The notes under the pieces were generated by a model, which worked only from the letters and a program-made list of their open reading frames with translations, searched no databases and had not been told where the DNA came from. 16,047 nt of DNA. Origin: Clostridiales bacterium (lineage in GTDB: Bacteria; Bacillota; Clostridia; Peptostreptococcales; NVVX01). Position numbers and translations under genes: made by a program. The stretch is taken from NCBI GenBank assembly GCA_021129785.1, contig JAJOKQ010000159.1:1-16047 (forward strand), given 5' to 3'. Shown here one piece after another: positions 1-7,617 of this stretch (position 1 is its first letter; the number at the start of each line of letters is the position of its first letter).

Positions 1-132
1 TCTTCTTTTTTCATAGATTTCTTCAAACATTTCTTTAAACTTTTTTGCTGTGTAAATATCTATTTCGCCTATTAGCTCCACACACCAAACATTCTCTTTT
101 TCTATATATGTTTTTTTTATATCCAGCGACAT
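1..132 (-). CDS. STAS-domain anti-sigma factor antagonist (5' part only)
   Basis: The gene starts at the ATG at 132 and runs off the left edge, so only the first 44 residues are visible. They contain the N-terminal strand and loop of a STAS domain, with the motif VELIGEIDIYTAKKF at about residues 18-32. This resembles SpoIIAA/RsbV-type anti-sigma factor antagonists, which bind and release an anti-sigma kinase depending on phosphorylation of a serine. That serine would lie beyond the window edge and cannot be checked. The start is supported by GAGGGG at 141-146, 8 nt upstream of the ATG. It lies downstream of gyrA on the same strand but has its own likely promoter (258-286), so it is probably a separate transcription unit. 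The STAS fold is a good call; whether it is SpoIIAA itself or another paralogue cannot be told. A partner kinase gene further left would be expected but is not visible. Confidence 0.75.
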   Translation of the reverse strand, partial: MSLDIKKTYIEKENVWCVELIGEIDIYTAKKFKEMFEEIYEKRR

Positions 133-257
133 TTTACCAACCCCTCTTTTTTTTAATTTATCTAATTTTTTACTTGTGTTTTCTTCATTTAGTATTTTTG
201 TTTACCCTTTCTTTTCTTGTTAAATCTTTTTCCTTAGGCTGTTATCTTTAATTGTTT

Positions 258-286
258 ATTATATTCTTTGCTTTTTACTCAAACAA
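258..286 (-). promoter_or_regulatory. Putative sigma-A type promoter of the STAS gene
   Basis: On the minus strand a perfect -10 hexamer TATAAT (263-258) lies 17 nt from TTGTTT (286-281), which matches three of six -35 consensus bases. Transcription would start near 251, giving a leader of roughly 115-120 nt before the STAS start at 132. The -35 sits inside one arm of the inverted repeat AAACAAA-CAGT-TTTGTTT (281-298), which could be an operator or chance in AT-rich DNA. Confidence 0.5.
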
Positions 287-340
287 ACAGTTTTGTTTTC
301 TATACAACAGATTATTTCTCTTTTATTTGATAGACAAGCC

Positions 341-358
341 ACTACCCTTTAGGGTAGT
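341..358. repeat. Perfect inverted repeat downstream of gyrA
   Basis: ACTACCC-TTTA-GGGTAGT is a perfect 7-bp stem with a 4-nt loop, about 55 nt beyond the gyrA stop. There is no T-run after it on either strand, so it is not a standard intrinsic terminator, although it is the only strong hairpin positioned to end the gyrA transcript. It could be an RNA 3'-end stabiliser or a protein-binding site. The rest of the 133-412 spacer is AT-rich and holds only the STAS promoter. Confidence 0.5.
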
Positions 359-412
359 TAGTCGTTAACAGTCAGACAATCCAGTATGTTTTGTTTTTTA
401 TGCACATTTCCC

Positions 413-2839
413 TTATTCTTCTGCTTTTGGTACTAGCGCCAACGATACAATTTTTTGTTCTGTTTTTGTTTTCATCAAGGTTACGCCTCTTGTACTTCTT
501 CCCATCTTTGAAATCCCTTTTGTTTCTAACCTTATTATTATTCCTTCGTTGCTTATTAACATAATATCGTCATCTTCTTCTACCGCTTTTGCTCCTACAA
601 GCTTTCCTGTTTTAGAATCTAAATTGTAGGTTCTAACACCTTGTCCTCCTCTTGTTTTCGTGCGGTATTCAGACATTTTTGTTTTTTTGCCATACCCCTT
701 TTCGCTAACGACTAGTAGGTCTTTATTCTCCTCTGCAACTTCCATTGTAACTACAAAATCATCTTCTTTTAATTTTATTCCTCTTACTCCCACTGATCCT
801 CTTCCTGTAGATCTTACTTGTTCTTGTTTAAATCTTATTGCTTTTCCTCCTGCTGTTACAAGTATTATATCTTGTTTTTCATACGTAAGCTTAACATCTA
901 TCAATTCGTCTTCTTCTCTTATGCTTATCGCAATTAATCCTGTTTTTCTTGTATTTTCAAATTGCTCTAGTTTTGTTTTTTTAATAATCCCTTTCTTAGT
1001 AGCCATTATTAAGAAATCAAAATCGTTTTCTTTATCTATTTTTATAACTGATTTTACTTTTTCCCCTGCTGATAATTGTAGTAAGTTTACAATTGCTGTT
1101 CCTTTTGCTTGTCTTTTTCCTTCTGGTATTTCATATGCTCTTAGTTTAAACACTTTTCCCTTGTTAGTAAAAAATAAAATGCTACTATGACTCGATGTTA
1201 TTAAAAGGTTTTCTACAAAGTCTTCTTCTCTTGTTTTTACTCCTGACTTCCCTCTTCCTCCTCTTTTTTGGCTACTATATGTATCAACTGGCAGTCTTTT
1301 TATATATCCAAAATGTGTTAATGTTATTGCCACATCTTCTTCATCTATCAAATCTTCTAAGTTTATTTCACCTTCATCTTTTACTATAATTGTTCGTCTA
1401 TTTTCTTGAAACTTTTCTCTAATTTCTATTAGTTCTTTTTTTACTATCTTTAAAATTAACTCTTCACTTGACACTATTTCTCTTAGTTTTTCTATTAACT
1501 TCATTGTTTCTTTATATTCTTTAATTATTTTATCTCTTTCTAGCCCTGTTAGTTTTTGTAGTCTCATTTCTAAAATCGCTACTGCTTGTTTTTCGGATAA
1601 CGCATATTCTTCTCTTAGTCCTTTTTTTGCTTCTGTTGTGTTTTTTGATTTTTTTATTAATTTAATTATTTCGTCTACATTATCTAATGCAATTTTTAAA
1701 CCTTCTAAAATATGTGCTTTTTCTTCTGCCTTCTTTAAATCAAATTTCGTTCTTCTTTTAATTACAGTTTTCTGAAACTCTAAATACTTAACTAACATCT
1801 CTTTTAAATTTAACACTCTTGGTTGTCCTTCAACTAATGAAAGCAAAATAATACTAAAAGTATCTTCCATTTGTGAGTGTTTGTATAATTTGTTTAGCAC
1901 TACGTTTGCATTAGCATCTCTTTTAAGTTCAATAACTATTCGGATTCCTGTACGATCACTTTCATCTCTTAAATCGGTTATTCCAATTATTTTTTTATCT
2001 CTAACTAAATCTGCTATTTTCTCTATTAGTTTAGATTTATTGACTTGATATGGTATTTCGGTAACTATTATCTGTTGTTTTCCATTTTTTCTCTCTTCTA
2101 TATCTGTAATTGCTCTTACTTTTACTTTTCCTCTTCCTGTCATATATGCCTGTCTAAAACCTTCTGAACCTATAATAGAAGCTCCGGTAGGAAAATCTGG
2201 TCCTTTTACATTCTTAAGTATTTCCTCTATTTCTGTGTCTGGATTGTTTATTATCTTAATCACTGCATCTATAACTTCTTTTAAGTTGTGAGGAGGTATA
2301 GATGTAGCCATTCCAACTGCAATTCCATTTGATCCATTCACTAATAAGTTTGGATATCTACTTGGCAGAACTACTGGCTCAACTAAAGTATCATCAAAGT
2401 TTGGCACAAAATCTATTGTTTCTTTGTTTATATCCTTTACCATTTCAAGAGAAATTTTACTCATTCTCGCTTCAGTATAACGCATTGCTGCTGCACTATC
2501 TCCATCTACAGAACCAAAATTTCCGTGTCCATCTATTAACATATGTCTTGATGAAAATGACTGCGCCATTCTTACCATTGCTCCATAAACTGCACCATCT
2601 CCATGTGGGTGGTATTTTCCTAATACATCTCCAACTATACGGGCACTTTTTCTATAAGGTTTGTCTGGATAAAAACTTAACTCATTCATAGCATATAATA
2701 TTCTTCTGTGAACTGGTTTTAGCCCATCTCTTACATCTGGAAGTGCTCGTCTCACTATAACACTCATAGCGTAATCTATATATGAACTCTTCATTTCTTC
2801 TACTAAACCAATATCAACTACTCTTTTGCCTTGATCCAT
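413..2839 (-). CDS. gyrA: DNA gyrase subunit A
   Basis: Breakage-reunion subunit of gyrase, which introduces negative supercoils as an A2B2 complex with GyrB. The 808-residue protein is full length. The winged-helix/tower core occupies about residues 1-490; the catalytic tyrosine is Tyr121 in AMRYTEARM. A C-terminal beta-pinwheel domain follows, with a GyrA box QKRGGRG at 524-530, which separates gyrase from topoisomerase IV ParC. The quinolone-determining region reads HPHGDGAVYG (77-86), so the positions equivalent to E. coli Ser83 and Asp87 are both glycine (Gly82, Gly86). The ATG at 2839 is preceded by GGGAG at 2851-2855. It lies 21 nt downstream of gyrB on the same strand and is very likely cotranscribed with it. 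Identity is certain; the drug-resistance consequence of the glycines is inferred. Confidence 0.98.
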   Translation of the reverse strand: MDQGKRVVDIGLVEEMKSSYIDYAMSVIVRRALPDVRDGLKPVHRRILYAMNELSFYPDKPYRKSARIVGDVLGKYHPHGDGAVYGAMVRMAQSFSSRHMLIDGHGNFGSVDGDSAAAMRYTEARMSKISLEMVKDINKETIDFVPNFDDTLVEPVVLPSRYPNLLVNGSNGIAVGMATSIPPHNLKEVIDAVIKIINNPDTEIEEILKNVKGPDFPTGASIIGSEGFRQAYMTGRGKVKVRAITDIEERKNGKQQIIVTEIPYQVNKSKLIEKIADLVRDKKIIGITDLRDESDRTGIRIVIELKRDANANVVLNKLYKHSQMEDTFSIILLSLVEGQPRVLNLKEMLVKYLEFQKTVIKRRTKFDLKKAEEKAHILEGLKIALDNVDEIIKLIKKSKNTTEAKKGLREEYALSEKQAVAILEMRLQKLTGLERDKIIKEYKETMKLIEKLREIVSSEELILKIVKKELIEIREKFQENRRTIIVKDEGEINLEDLIDEEDVAITLTHFGYIKRLPVDTYSSQKRGGRGKSGVKTREEDFVENLLITSSHSSILFFTNKGKVFKLRAYEIPEGKRQAKGTAIVNLLQLSAGEKVKSVIKIDKENDFDFLIMATKKGIIKKTKLEQFENTRKTGLIAISIREEDELIDVKLTYEKQDIILVTAGGKAIRFKQEQVRSTGRGSVGVRGIKLKEDDFVVTMEVAEENKDLLVVSEKGYGKKTKMSEYRTKTRGGQGVRTYNLDSKTGKLVGAKAVEEDDDIMLISNEGIIIRLETKGISKMGRSTRGVTLMKTKTEQKIVSLALVPKAEE

Positions 2840-2860
2840 CTTTATATTCTCTCCCTATCT

Positions 2861-4771
2861 CTAAATATCTATATTTGTAACATATTGCGCATTTTTTTTT
2901 ATAAAATTCCTTCTAGGCTCCACTTTATCTCCCATTAGTGTACTAAAAATTTCATCAGCAATTGCTGCATCCTCTATTTTTACTTGAAGTAATGTTCTTA
3001 CTTCTGGGTCCATCGTTGTTTCCCATAGTTGATCTGGGTTCATTTCTCCTAGCCCTTTATATCTTTGTATAATTATATTGTTTTTTCCAATTTCTTTTAG
3101 TTTTTCTTTTAATTCTCTGTCTGAATAGTGATATGTAATTACTTTACCTTTTTTTACTTTGTATAGTGGTGGTTGTGCTATATAAACGTATCCTTGCTCT
3201 AGTAATTGTCTCATATGTCTAAACAAAAATGTTAATATTAATGTTTTTATATGAGCTCCATCTACATCAGCATCAGTCATAATTATGATTTTATGATATC
3301 TTAATTTTTCAACGTTAAAATCTTCTCCTATACTTGTTCCAAATGCTGTAATCATTGCTATTATTTCTTTATATTTTAATATTTTATCTAATCTAGCTTT
3401 TTCTACATTTAGTATTTTTCCTCTGAGTGGTAATATCGCTTGTGTTTTTCTGTCTCTTCCTTGTTTTGCACTTCCTCCAGCCGAGTCTCCCTCTACTATA
3501 TAAATTTCACTTAGCGCAGGATCTTTCTCTGAGCAATCAGCAAGCTTTCCTGGAAGCGTTGAGTTTTCTAAAAAACCTTTTCTTCTCGTTAGTTCTCTTG
3601 CTTTTTTTGCCGCTTCTCTGGCTCTTTTTGCGCTTAAACATTTTTCCATGATTTTTTTTGCATCTATTGGGTTTTCATTCATAAAAGCATTTAAGTTTTC
3701 ATTTACTATGCTCTCTACAATCCCTCTAATTTCACTGTTTCCTAGTTTTGTCTTTGTTTGTCCTTGAAATTGTGGTTCTATTAGCTTCACAGAAATTATT
3801 GCCGTTAAACCTTCTCTTATATCTTCTCCTAGTAAGTTTCCGTCTTTTTCTTTAATGTGATTATTTTTCTTTGCATAATCATTAATTACTCTTGTAAGAG
3901 CACTTTTAAATCCTACTAAGTGGGTTCCTCCCTCTTGTGTGTTAATATTATTAGCAAAGGTATGTATGTTTTCTGTATACGCGTTTGTGTATTGCATAGC
4001 TATTTCAACTACTACTTCATTTTTTTCTTTTTCTATATATAATATTTTATTGTGAATGCTCTCTCTGCTTTTATTTAAATGTTTAACAAATTCAACTATT
4101 CCGCCTTCATAATAAAAAATGCTCTCTTTTTCTTTATCTTCTCTTTCATCTTCAATTTTTATAGTAATTCCTTTATTCAAAAAGGCTAATTCTCTTAATC
4201 TATATTCTAATGTTTCGTATTTAAACTCTATTTCTTCAAATATTGTAGAATCGGGTAAAAAAGTAATTGTTGTTCCTCTTTCTTTACTCTCTCCTATAAC
4301 TGTTACATCTTTTTCTGGCTTGCCTTTTTTGTAGCTCTGGTAGTATGTTTTTCCATTTTTATTTACTCTTACTTCTACTTTTTCAGAAAGAGCATTTACA
4401 ACAGAAAGCCCTACTCCATGGAGTCCACCGGATACTTTATATCCTCCACCTCCAAATTTTCCTCCTGCATGCAAAACAGTCATTACAGTTTCTAGAGCAG
4501 ATTTTCCTGTTTTTTTGTGAATATCAACTGGAATTCCTCTTCCATTATCTACAACTTTAACTATATTTCCCTTTTTTATAGTGATTTTGATTTTATCACA
4601 ATAACCTGCTAAAGCTTCATCTATGCTATTATCTACAACCTCATAAACTAAGTGATGTAGCCCTCTTGGTCCAGTTGTACCTATATACATACCTGGCCTT
4701 TTTCTCACTGGTTCTAATCCTTCTAACACTTGTATTTGTTGAGCATTATACTCTTGTTCTTTACGTTGCAT
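2861..4771 (-). CDS. gyrB: DNA gyrase subunit B
   Basis: ATPase and TOPRIM subunit of gyrase. The 636-residue protein has a GHKL ATP-binding domain with EVVDNSIDEA (catalytic Glu44, Asn48), DNGRGIP (Asp75) and the ATP lid GGLHGVGLSVVNALS near 115-129. A transducer domain follows, then a TOPRIM domain with EGDSAGGSAKQGRDRK and the metal-binding MTDADVDGAH in the last third, and the C-terminal QRYKGLGEMN segment. I place the start at the ATG at 4771, 7 nt after the strong ribosome binding site AAGGAGG (4779-4785). A TTG one codon upstream (4774) would leave only 4 nt. The quinolone pocket PLRGKILNVEKA looks normal, unlike GyrA. It precedes gyrA by 21 nt and follows recF after about 106 nt. Confidence 0.98.
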   Translation of the reverse strand: MQRKEQEYNAQQIQVLEGLEPVRKRPGMYIGTTGPRGLHHLVYEVVDNSIDEALAGYCDKIKITIKKGNIVKVVDNGRGIPVDIHKKTGKSALETVMTVLHAGGKFGGGGYKVSGGLHGVGLSVVNALSEKVEVRVNKNGKTYYQSYKKGKPEKDVTVIGESKERGTTITFLPDSTIFEEIEFKYETLEYRLRELAFLNKGITIKIEDEREDKEKESIFYYEGGIVEFVKHLNKSRESIHNKILYIEKEKNEVVVEIAMQYTNAYTENIHTFANNINTQEGGTHLVGFKSALTRVINDYAKKNNHIKEKDGNLLGEDIREGLTAIISVKLIEPQFQGQTKTKLGNSEIRGIVESIVNENLNAFMNENPIDAKKIMEKCLSAKRAREAAKKARELTRRKGFLENSTLPGKLADCSEKDPALSEIYIVEGDSAGGSAKQGRDRKTQAILPLRGKILNVEKARLDKILKYKEIIAMITAFGTSIGEDFNVEKLRYHKIIIMTDADVDGAHIKTLILTFLFRHMRQLLEQGYVYIAQPPLYKVKKGKVITYHYSDRELKEKLKEIGKNNIIIQRYKGLGEMNPDQLWETTMDPEVRTLLQVKIEDAAIADEIFSTLMGDKVEPRRNFIKKNAQYVTNIDI

Positions 4772-4877
4772 CAAGTTTCCTCCTTGTGAAACATTTATCT
4801 TTTTGTTTCCTTTGTTTTTTTACTCATCAAAAAACTTATTTCTAATAATCTATTCACATAAATTTCTTCTCTTTTTC
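4772..4877. other. recF-gyrB spacer without remB
   Basis: This 106-nt AT-rich spacer holds the gyrB ribosome binding site and a weak minus-strand hairpin GTTTTTT/AAAAAAC (4814-4820 with 4829-4835, 8-nt loop). No remB/DUF370 gene is present. A ten-codon minus-strand ATG frame here has no coding character. I found no convincing promoter. Confidence 0.5.
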
Positions 4878-5978
4878 TTATTTTTCGTAGTTGCTATTTA
4901 TCTCTTCCGAAATATAAAATATTTTCTTTTCTTTTTCTTGTGTTCTTTTTAAGTTCTCTATCGTTGTTGTTGTAATAAATGTTTGTATTCCTTCTAGGTT
5001 TTCTAATAAATGGTTTTGTCTTTTTTTATCTAACTCACTCATAACATCATCAAGTAAAAGAACTGGATATTCTTCTATTTCTGCTTTTATTAATTCTATT
5101 TCTGCTAATTTTAATGATAACACAGTTGTTCTTTGTTGTCCTTGCGAACCATATTTTTTAACATTTTTTTCGTTTATATTAAAAATCAAGTCGTCTCTAT
5201 GTGGTCCTATCACAGTAAATCCTCGTTTTTCTTCTTTCCATGAGCTTTTCAATTGTATTTTGTAATTTTCATATATCTGTTTTGTTTCATTTTTTTCTTC
5301 AAGTTGAACACTGCTATTGTAAATAATTCCTATTTTTTCTTTTTCGTCTGTAATTCTTCTATGTATTGGTTTTGTTATTAATTCAAGCTTTTTTATAAAT
5401 TTTTTTCTATATGCAATCAATAATGTTCCAGTATTTAATAACTGTTCATCCCAAATTTCAATATTTTCTCTTTTTTTACTGTTATTTTTTATAGCCTTAT
5501 TTCTTTGCATTAGTATTTTATTGTATTGTTTCCATATATAATAATACCTTGGATATATTTGAGATATTTCATTGTCTATAAAATTTCTTCTTTCTACTGG
5601 ACCTTCTTTAATTATTTTTAGGTCTTCAGGTGCAAAAATAACCACATTCAAATTTCCTAAAAATTCTCCTTTACTTCTTACTTTATTTTTATTAATTCTA
5701 ATCTCTTTTCTTTTTCCCAAAAGCATTTCAATATCAACATTTCTATTATTTCTTATCACTTCTATTTTTGTATATGCTTCTTCTTTATCCTCTTTTATCA
5801 TTTCTGTGTAATTAGTTGTCCTAAAAGATTTTCCTATAGCGCATATATATAATGCTTCAATTATATTTGTTTTTCCTTTTGCATTATCGCCGACAAAAAT
5901 GTTTATTTTGTTATTAAACTCTATTTTTAGTTTATTGTAGTTTCTAAAATTAATTAATTCTAATCCTTTAATTATCAA
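4878..5978 (-). CDS. recF: DNA replication and repair protein RecF
   Basis: SMC-like ATPase that helps RecO/RecR load RecA at single-strand gaps behind stalled forks. At 366 residues it is of normal length. Walker A is GDNAKGKT at 30-37, an Asp variant of the usual GENxxGKT. The ABC signature is GSQGQQRTT at 277-285, and Walker B is PVLLLDDVMSELD at 305-317, so all catalytic elements are intact. It starts with TTG at 5978: AGGAG (5986-5990) lies 7 nt upstream, and the protein begins MIIKGLELINFRNY as expected for RecF, while no in-frame ATG gives a better match. It lies 61 nt downstream of yaaA and is probably part of the dnaN-yaaA-recF operon. Confidence 0.97.
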   Translation of the reverse strand: MIIKGLELINFRNYNKLKIEFNNKINIFVGDNAKGKTNIIEALYICAIGKSFRTTNYTEMIKEDKEEAYTKIEVIRNNRNVDIEMLLGKRKEIRINKNKVRSKGEFLGNLNVVIFAPEDLKIIKEGPVERRNFIDNEISQIYPRYYYIWKQYNKILMQRNKAIKNNSKKRENIEIWDEQLLNTGTLLIAYRKKFIKKLELITKPIHRRITDEKEKIGIIYNSSVQLEEKNETKQIYENYKIQLKSSWKEEKRGFTVIGPHRDDLIFNINEKNVKKYGSQGQQRTTVLSLKLAEIELIKAEIEEYPVLLLDDVMSELDKKRQNHLLENLEGIQTFITTTTIENLKRTQEKEKKIFYISEEINSNYEK

Positions 5979-6039
5979 CCAATCACTCCTAATATATTTT
6001 TTTTTAGAAGTAAATATTCTTTCAATTTTACTTATTTTT

Positions 6040-6246
6040 TTAAATAATTATTATTTTTTTTTCTGCTACTTCTACTTTATCTCCTCTTCTTATTTTTTTT
6101 CCTCTTCTTACTTCTATTATACCATTAACTTTTACTTCTTCATTTTGTATTATTATTTTGGCATGCCCTCCTGTTACTGCAATGTCAGTTAATTTTAATA
6201 ATTGATCTAATTTAATATACTCTTCTTTTATCTTTACTTCGTTCAT
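6040..6246 (-). CDS. yaaA: Small S4-domain RNA-binding protein YaaA
   Basis: A 68-residue protein made almost entirely of one S4 RNA-binding domain: YIKLDQLLKLTDIAVTGG (about residues 10-27) followed by VKVNGIIEVRRGKKIRRGD (39-57). S4 modules of this size bind structured RNA, and members of this family are thought to associate with ribosomal RNA. The exact role of YaaA is not well defined. The ATG at 6246 follows AGAGG with about 8 nt spacing. It sits between dnaN (35 nt upstream) and recF (61 nt downstream), the standard Bacillota position for yaaA, which supports the name. Nothing is truncated. Confidence 0.9.
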   Translation of the reverse strand: MNEVKIKEEYIKLDQLLKLTDIAVTGGHAKIIIQNEEVKVNGIIEVRRGKKIRRGDKVEVAEKKIIII

Positions 6247-6281
6247 TTTATTTTCCTCTCTCTGCTGTTTTTGTATTTTCT

Positions 6282-7388
6282 TTATATACCTGATATTCTT
6301 ACTGGTAAAACTAAATATATATAATTGTCATTATTAACAGGTTTAATTATTCCTGGTCTTACATTAGTTGTAAAGCTAAAAATAACTTTTTCTTCTTCTA
6401 TTACTTTTAATGCTTCAATTATGTATTTCGAATTAAAAGCTATTTCTATGTTTTCTCCTTCTTTTTCAATTTCTATCTCTTCGTATCCTTTCCCTAGTTC
6501 TGAGTTTGATAAAATAATAACTTTATCTTCTAAAATATTCATTTTTACTAAGTTTTTCTTGCTTTCTGTTGAAATCAAGGAAGCTCTTTCAAGACAATCT
6601 ATAAGTTTTTTTGTTTCAACTATTATTTTAGTATTAAATTCGTTTGGTATTATCTGTTTGTAGTTTATAAATTCTCCTTCTAATAATCTAGATATAATTT
6701 TGCTTTTTCCTATATAAAAAATTACATGGTTTTCTGCTATATTTATGTCTATTTTATTTTCTTCTTCGCTATTAATAATGCGACTAACTTCACTAAGTGT
6801 TTTATCAGGTATAACTACTTTATGGCTATTTTCTGTGTTAATTTTTCCTTTTCTTAAAGCCAGTCTATATCCATCTAAAGCTACCATGTTTAATTCATTT
6901 TTTTCTATTTCAAATAAAACACCCTTTAAAATTGGCTTAGAGTCAATTTTAGATGTCGAAAAAATAGTTTGCTTTATCATATTTTTAAATAAATCTTCCT
7001 CTAACGAATATTTATCTCCTCCTTTTACTTGTGGTAGTTCTGGGTATTCATTAGCATTCCATGTTGAAATTATAAATTCTGTAGTTCCATATTTAATTAC
7101 TAAGTTATTTTCTTCTGTTTTAATTATATCAACAGAGGCGTTAGGTAGTTTTCTTATTATCTCGCTAAAGAGTCTTGCATCAACAACGGTTTTTCCTTCA
7201 CTAATTACAAAAGCTTCTATATCATTTTGTATTCCTATTTCTAAGTCAGTAGATATAAAAGTTACTTTATTTTCTTTTACTTCAATAAGAATACCTTTTA
7301 ATATAGACAAATTACTTCTATTTGAAACTGCTCTTATTATAATTGAAAGACTATTCATTAAAGATTTTTGAGGAATTCTAAATTTCAT
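6282..7388 (-). CDS. dnaN: DNA polymerase III beta subunit (sliding clamp)
   Basis: Ring-shaped processivity clamp that tethers DNA polymerase III to DNA and recruits repair and replication partners. The 368-residue length fits three tandem clamp folds. Recognisable segments include the N-terminal SLSIIIRAVSNRSNLSILKG, the central PILKGVLFEIEKNELNMVALDGYRLALR (which holds the conserved DGYRLA), and the C-terminal YLVLPVRISGI with the LPVR motif of the partner-binding pocket. The ATG at 7388 is preceded by GGAGG (7398-7402). The intervening nine bases are exactly a perfect DnaA box, suggesting DnaA could affect dnaN expression. It follows dnaA on the same strand after 229 nt that carry the putative unwinding region of oriC, and leads into yaaA 35 nt later. 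Confidence 0.98.
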   Translation of the reverse strand: MKFRIPQKSLMNSLSIIIRAVSNRSNLSILKGILIEVKENKVTFISTDLEIGIQNDIEAFVISEGKTVVDARLFSEIIRKLPNASVDIIKTEENNLVIKYGTTEFIISTWNANEYPELPQVKGGDKYSLEEDLFKNMIKQTIFSTSKIDSKPILKGVLFEIEKNELNMVALDGYRLALRKGKINTENSHKVVIPDKTLSEVSRIINSEEENKIDINIAENHVIFYIGKSKIISRLLEGEFINYKQIIPNEFNTKIIVETKKLIDCLERASLISTESKKNLVKMNILEDKVIILSNSELGKGYEEIEIEKEGENIEIAFNSKYIIEALKVIEEEKVIFSFTTNVRPGIIKPVNNDNYIYLVLPVRISGI

Positions 7389-7397
7389 TGTGGATAA
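7389..7397 (-). promoter_or_regulatory. Perfect DnaA box in the dnaN SD-to-ATG gap
   Basis: The plus strand reads TGTGGATAA, so the minus strand reads TTATCCACA, the consensus DnaA box. It abuts the dnaN ATG on one side and the GGAGG Shine-Dalgarno (7398-7402) on the other. Confidence 0.85.
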
Positions 7398-7438
7398 CCT
7401 CCATTATATTTTTAAGATAGATAAATAAATAATAAGTA

Positions 7439-7456
7439 TAGTAGTAGTAGTAGTAC
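7439..7456 (+). repeat. DnaA-trio-like run: five TAG plus TAC
   Basis: The plus strand carries five uninterrupted TAG triplets (7439-7453) followed by TAC. Nine bases separate the run from the perfect DnaA box at 7466-7474. The orientation is the one expected for DnaA filament growth into the AT-rich region toward dnaN. Confidence 0.75.
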
Positions 7457-7465
7457 TTGTGTTTT

Positions 7466-7474
7466 TGTGGATAA
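7466..7474 (-). promoter_or_regulatory. Perfect DnaA box next to the trio run
   Basis: TGTGGATAA on the plus strand (TTATCCACA on the minus strand). It points toward the trio run and is the best candidate for anchoring DnaA at the unwinding site. Confidence 0.88.
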
Positions 7475-7539
7475 GCAATTGTAAAATAGAAAAAACAAAG
7501 AATTACTGGTGTTTATAAAATGTGTAAAAGAACAAAAAA

Positions 7540-7548
7540 ATATCCACA
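7540..7548 (+). promoter_or_regulatory. Near-consensus DnaA box (one mismatch)
   Basis: ATATCCACA differs from TTATCCACA only at the first base. It lies in the dnaA-dnaN spacer, 65 nt from the box at 7466-7474 and in the opposite orientation. Two-mismatch variants at 7567-7575 and 7593-7601 are too weak to list on their own. Confidence 0.55.
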
Positions 7549-7617
7549 GAAAAAAAAGAAAAAAAGTTATTCATAAAGTATAAACAGCTAAATGTGTACA
7601 AGTTTTTTGAAAAATAA

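Larger units (their letters stand above)
7398..7548. other. oriC unwinding region between dnaA and dnaN
   Basis: Read in the dnaA-to-dnaN direction (minus strand) the order is: near-consensus box (7548-7540), perfect DnaA box (7474-7466), a 9-nt gap, a CTA-type trinucleotide run (7456-7439), then a nearly pure A/T stretch (7438-7403) up to the dnaN ribosome binding site. This is the arrangement known for the B. subtilis basal unwinding system: DnaA box, DnaA-trio and AT-rich DNA. The trio strand is the plus strand, with 5'-TAG repeats that read 3'-GAT-5' moving away from the box. The function is inferred from this arrangement. Confidence 0.75.

Noticed and set aside
45..251. 68-codon plus-strand ORF at the left edge
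   Set aside because: It overlaps the STAS gene and its leader in antisense and encodes only a Phe/Leu-rich translation of T-rich sequence.
660..1389. Plus-strand ORFs inside gyrA, and similar antisense ORFs inside gyrB, recF, dnaN, mnmE and mnmG
   Set aside because: All lie antisense to well-conserved genes and have no recognisable domains or ribosome binding sites.
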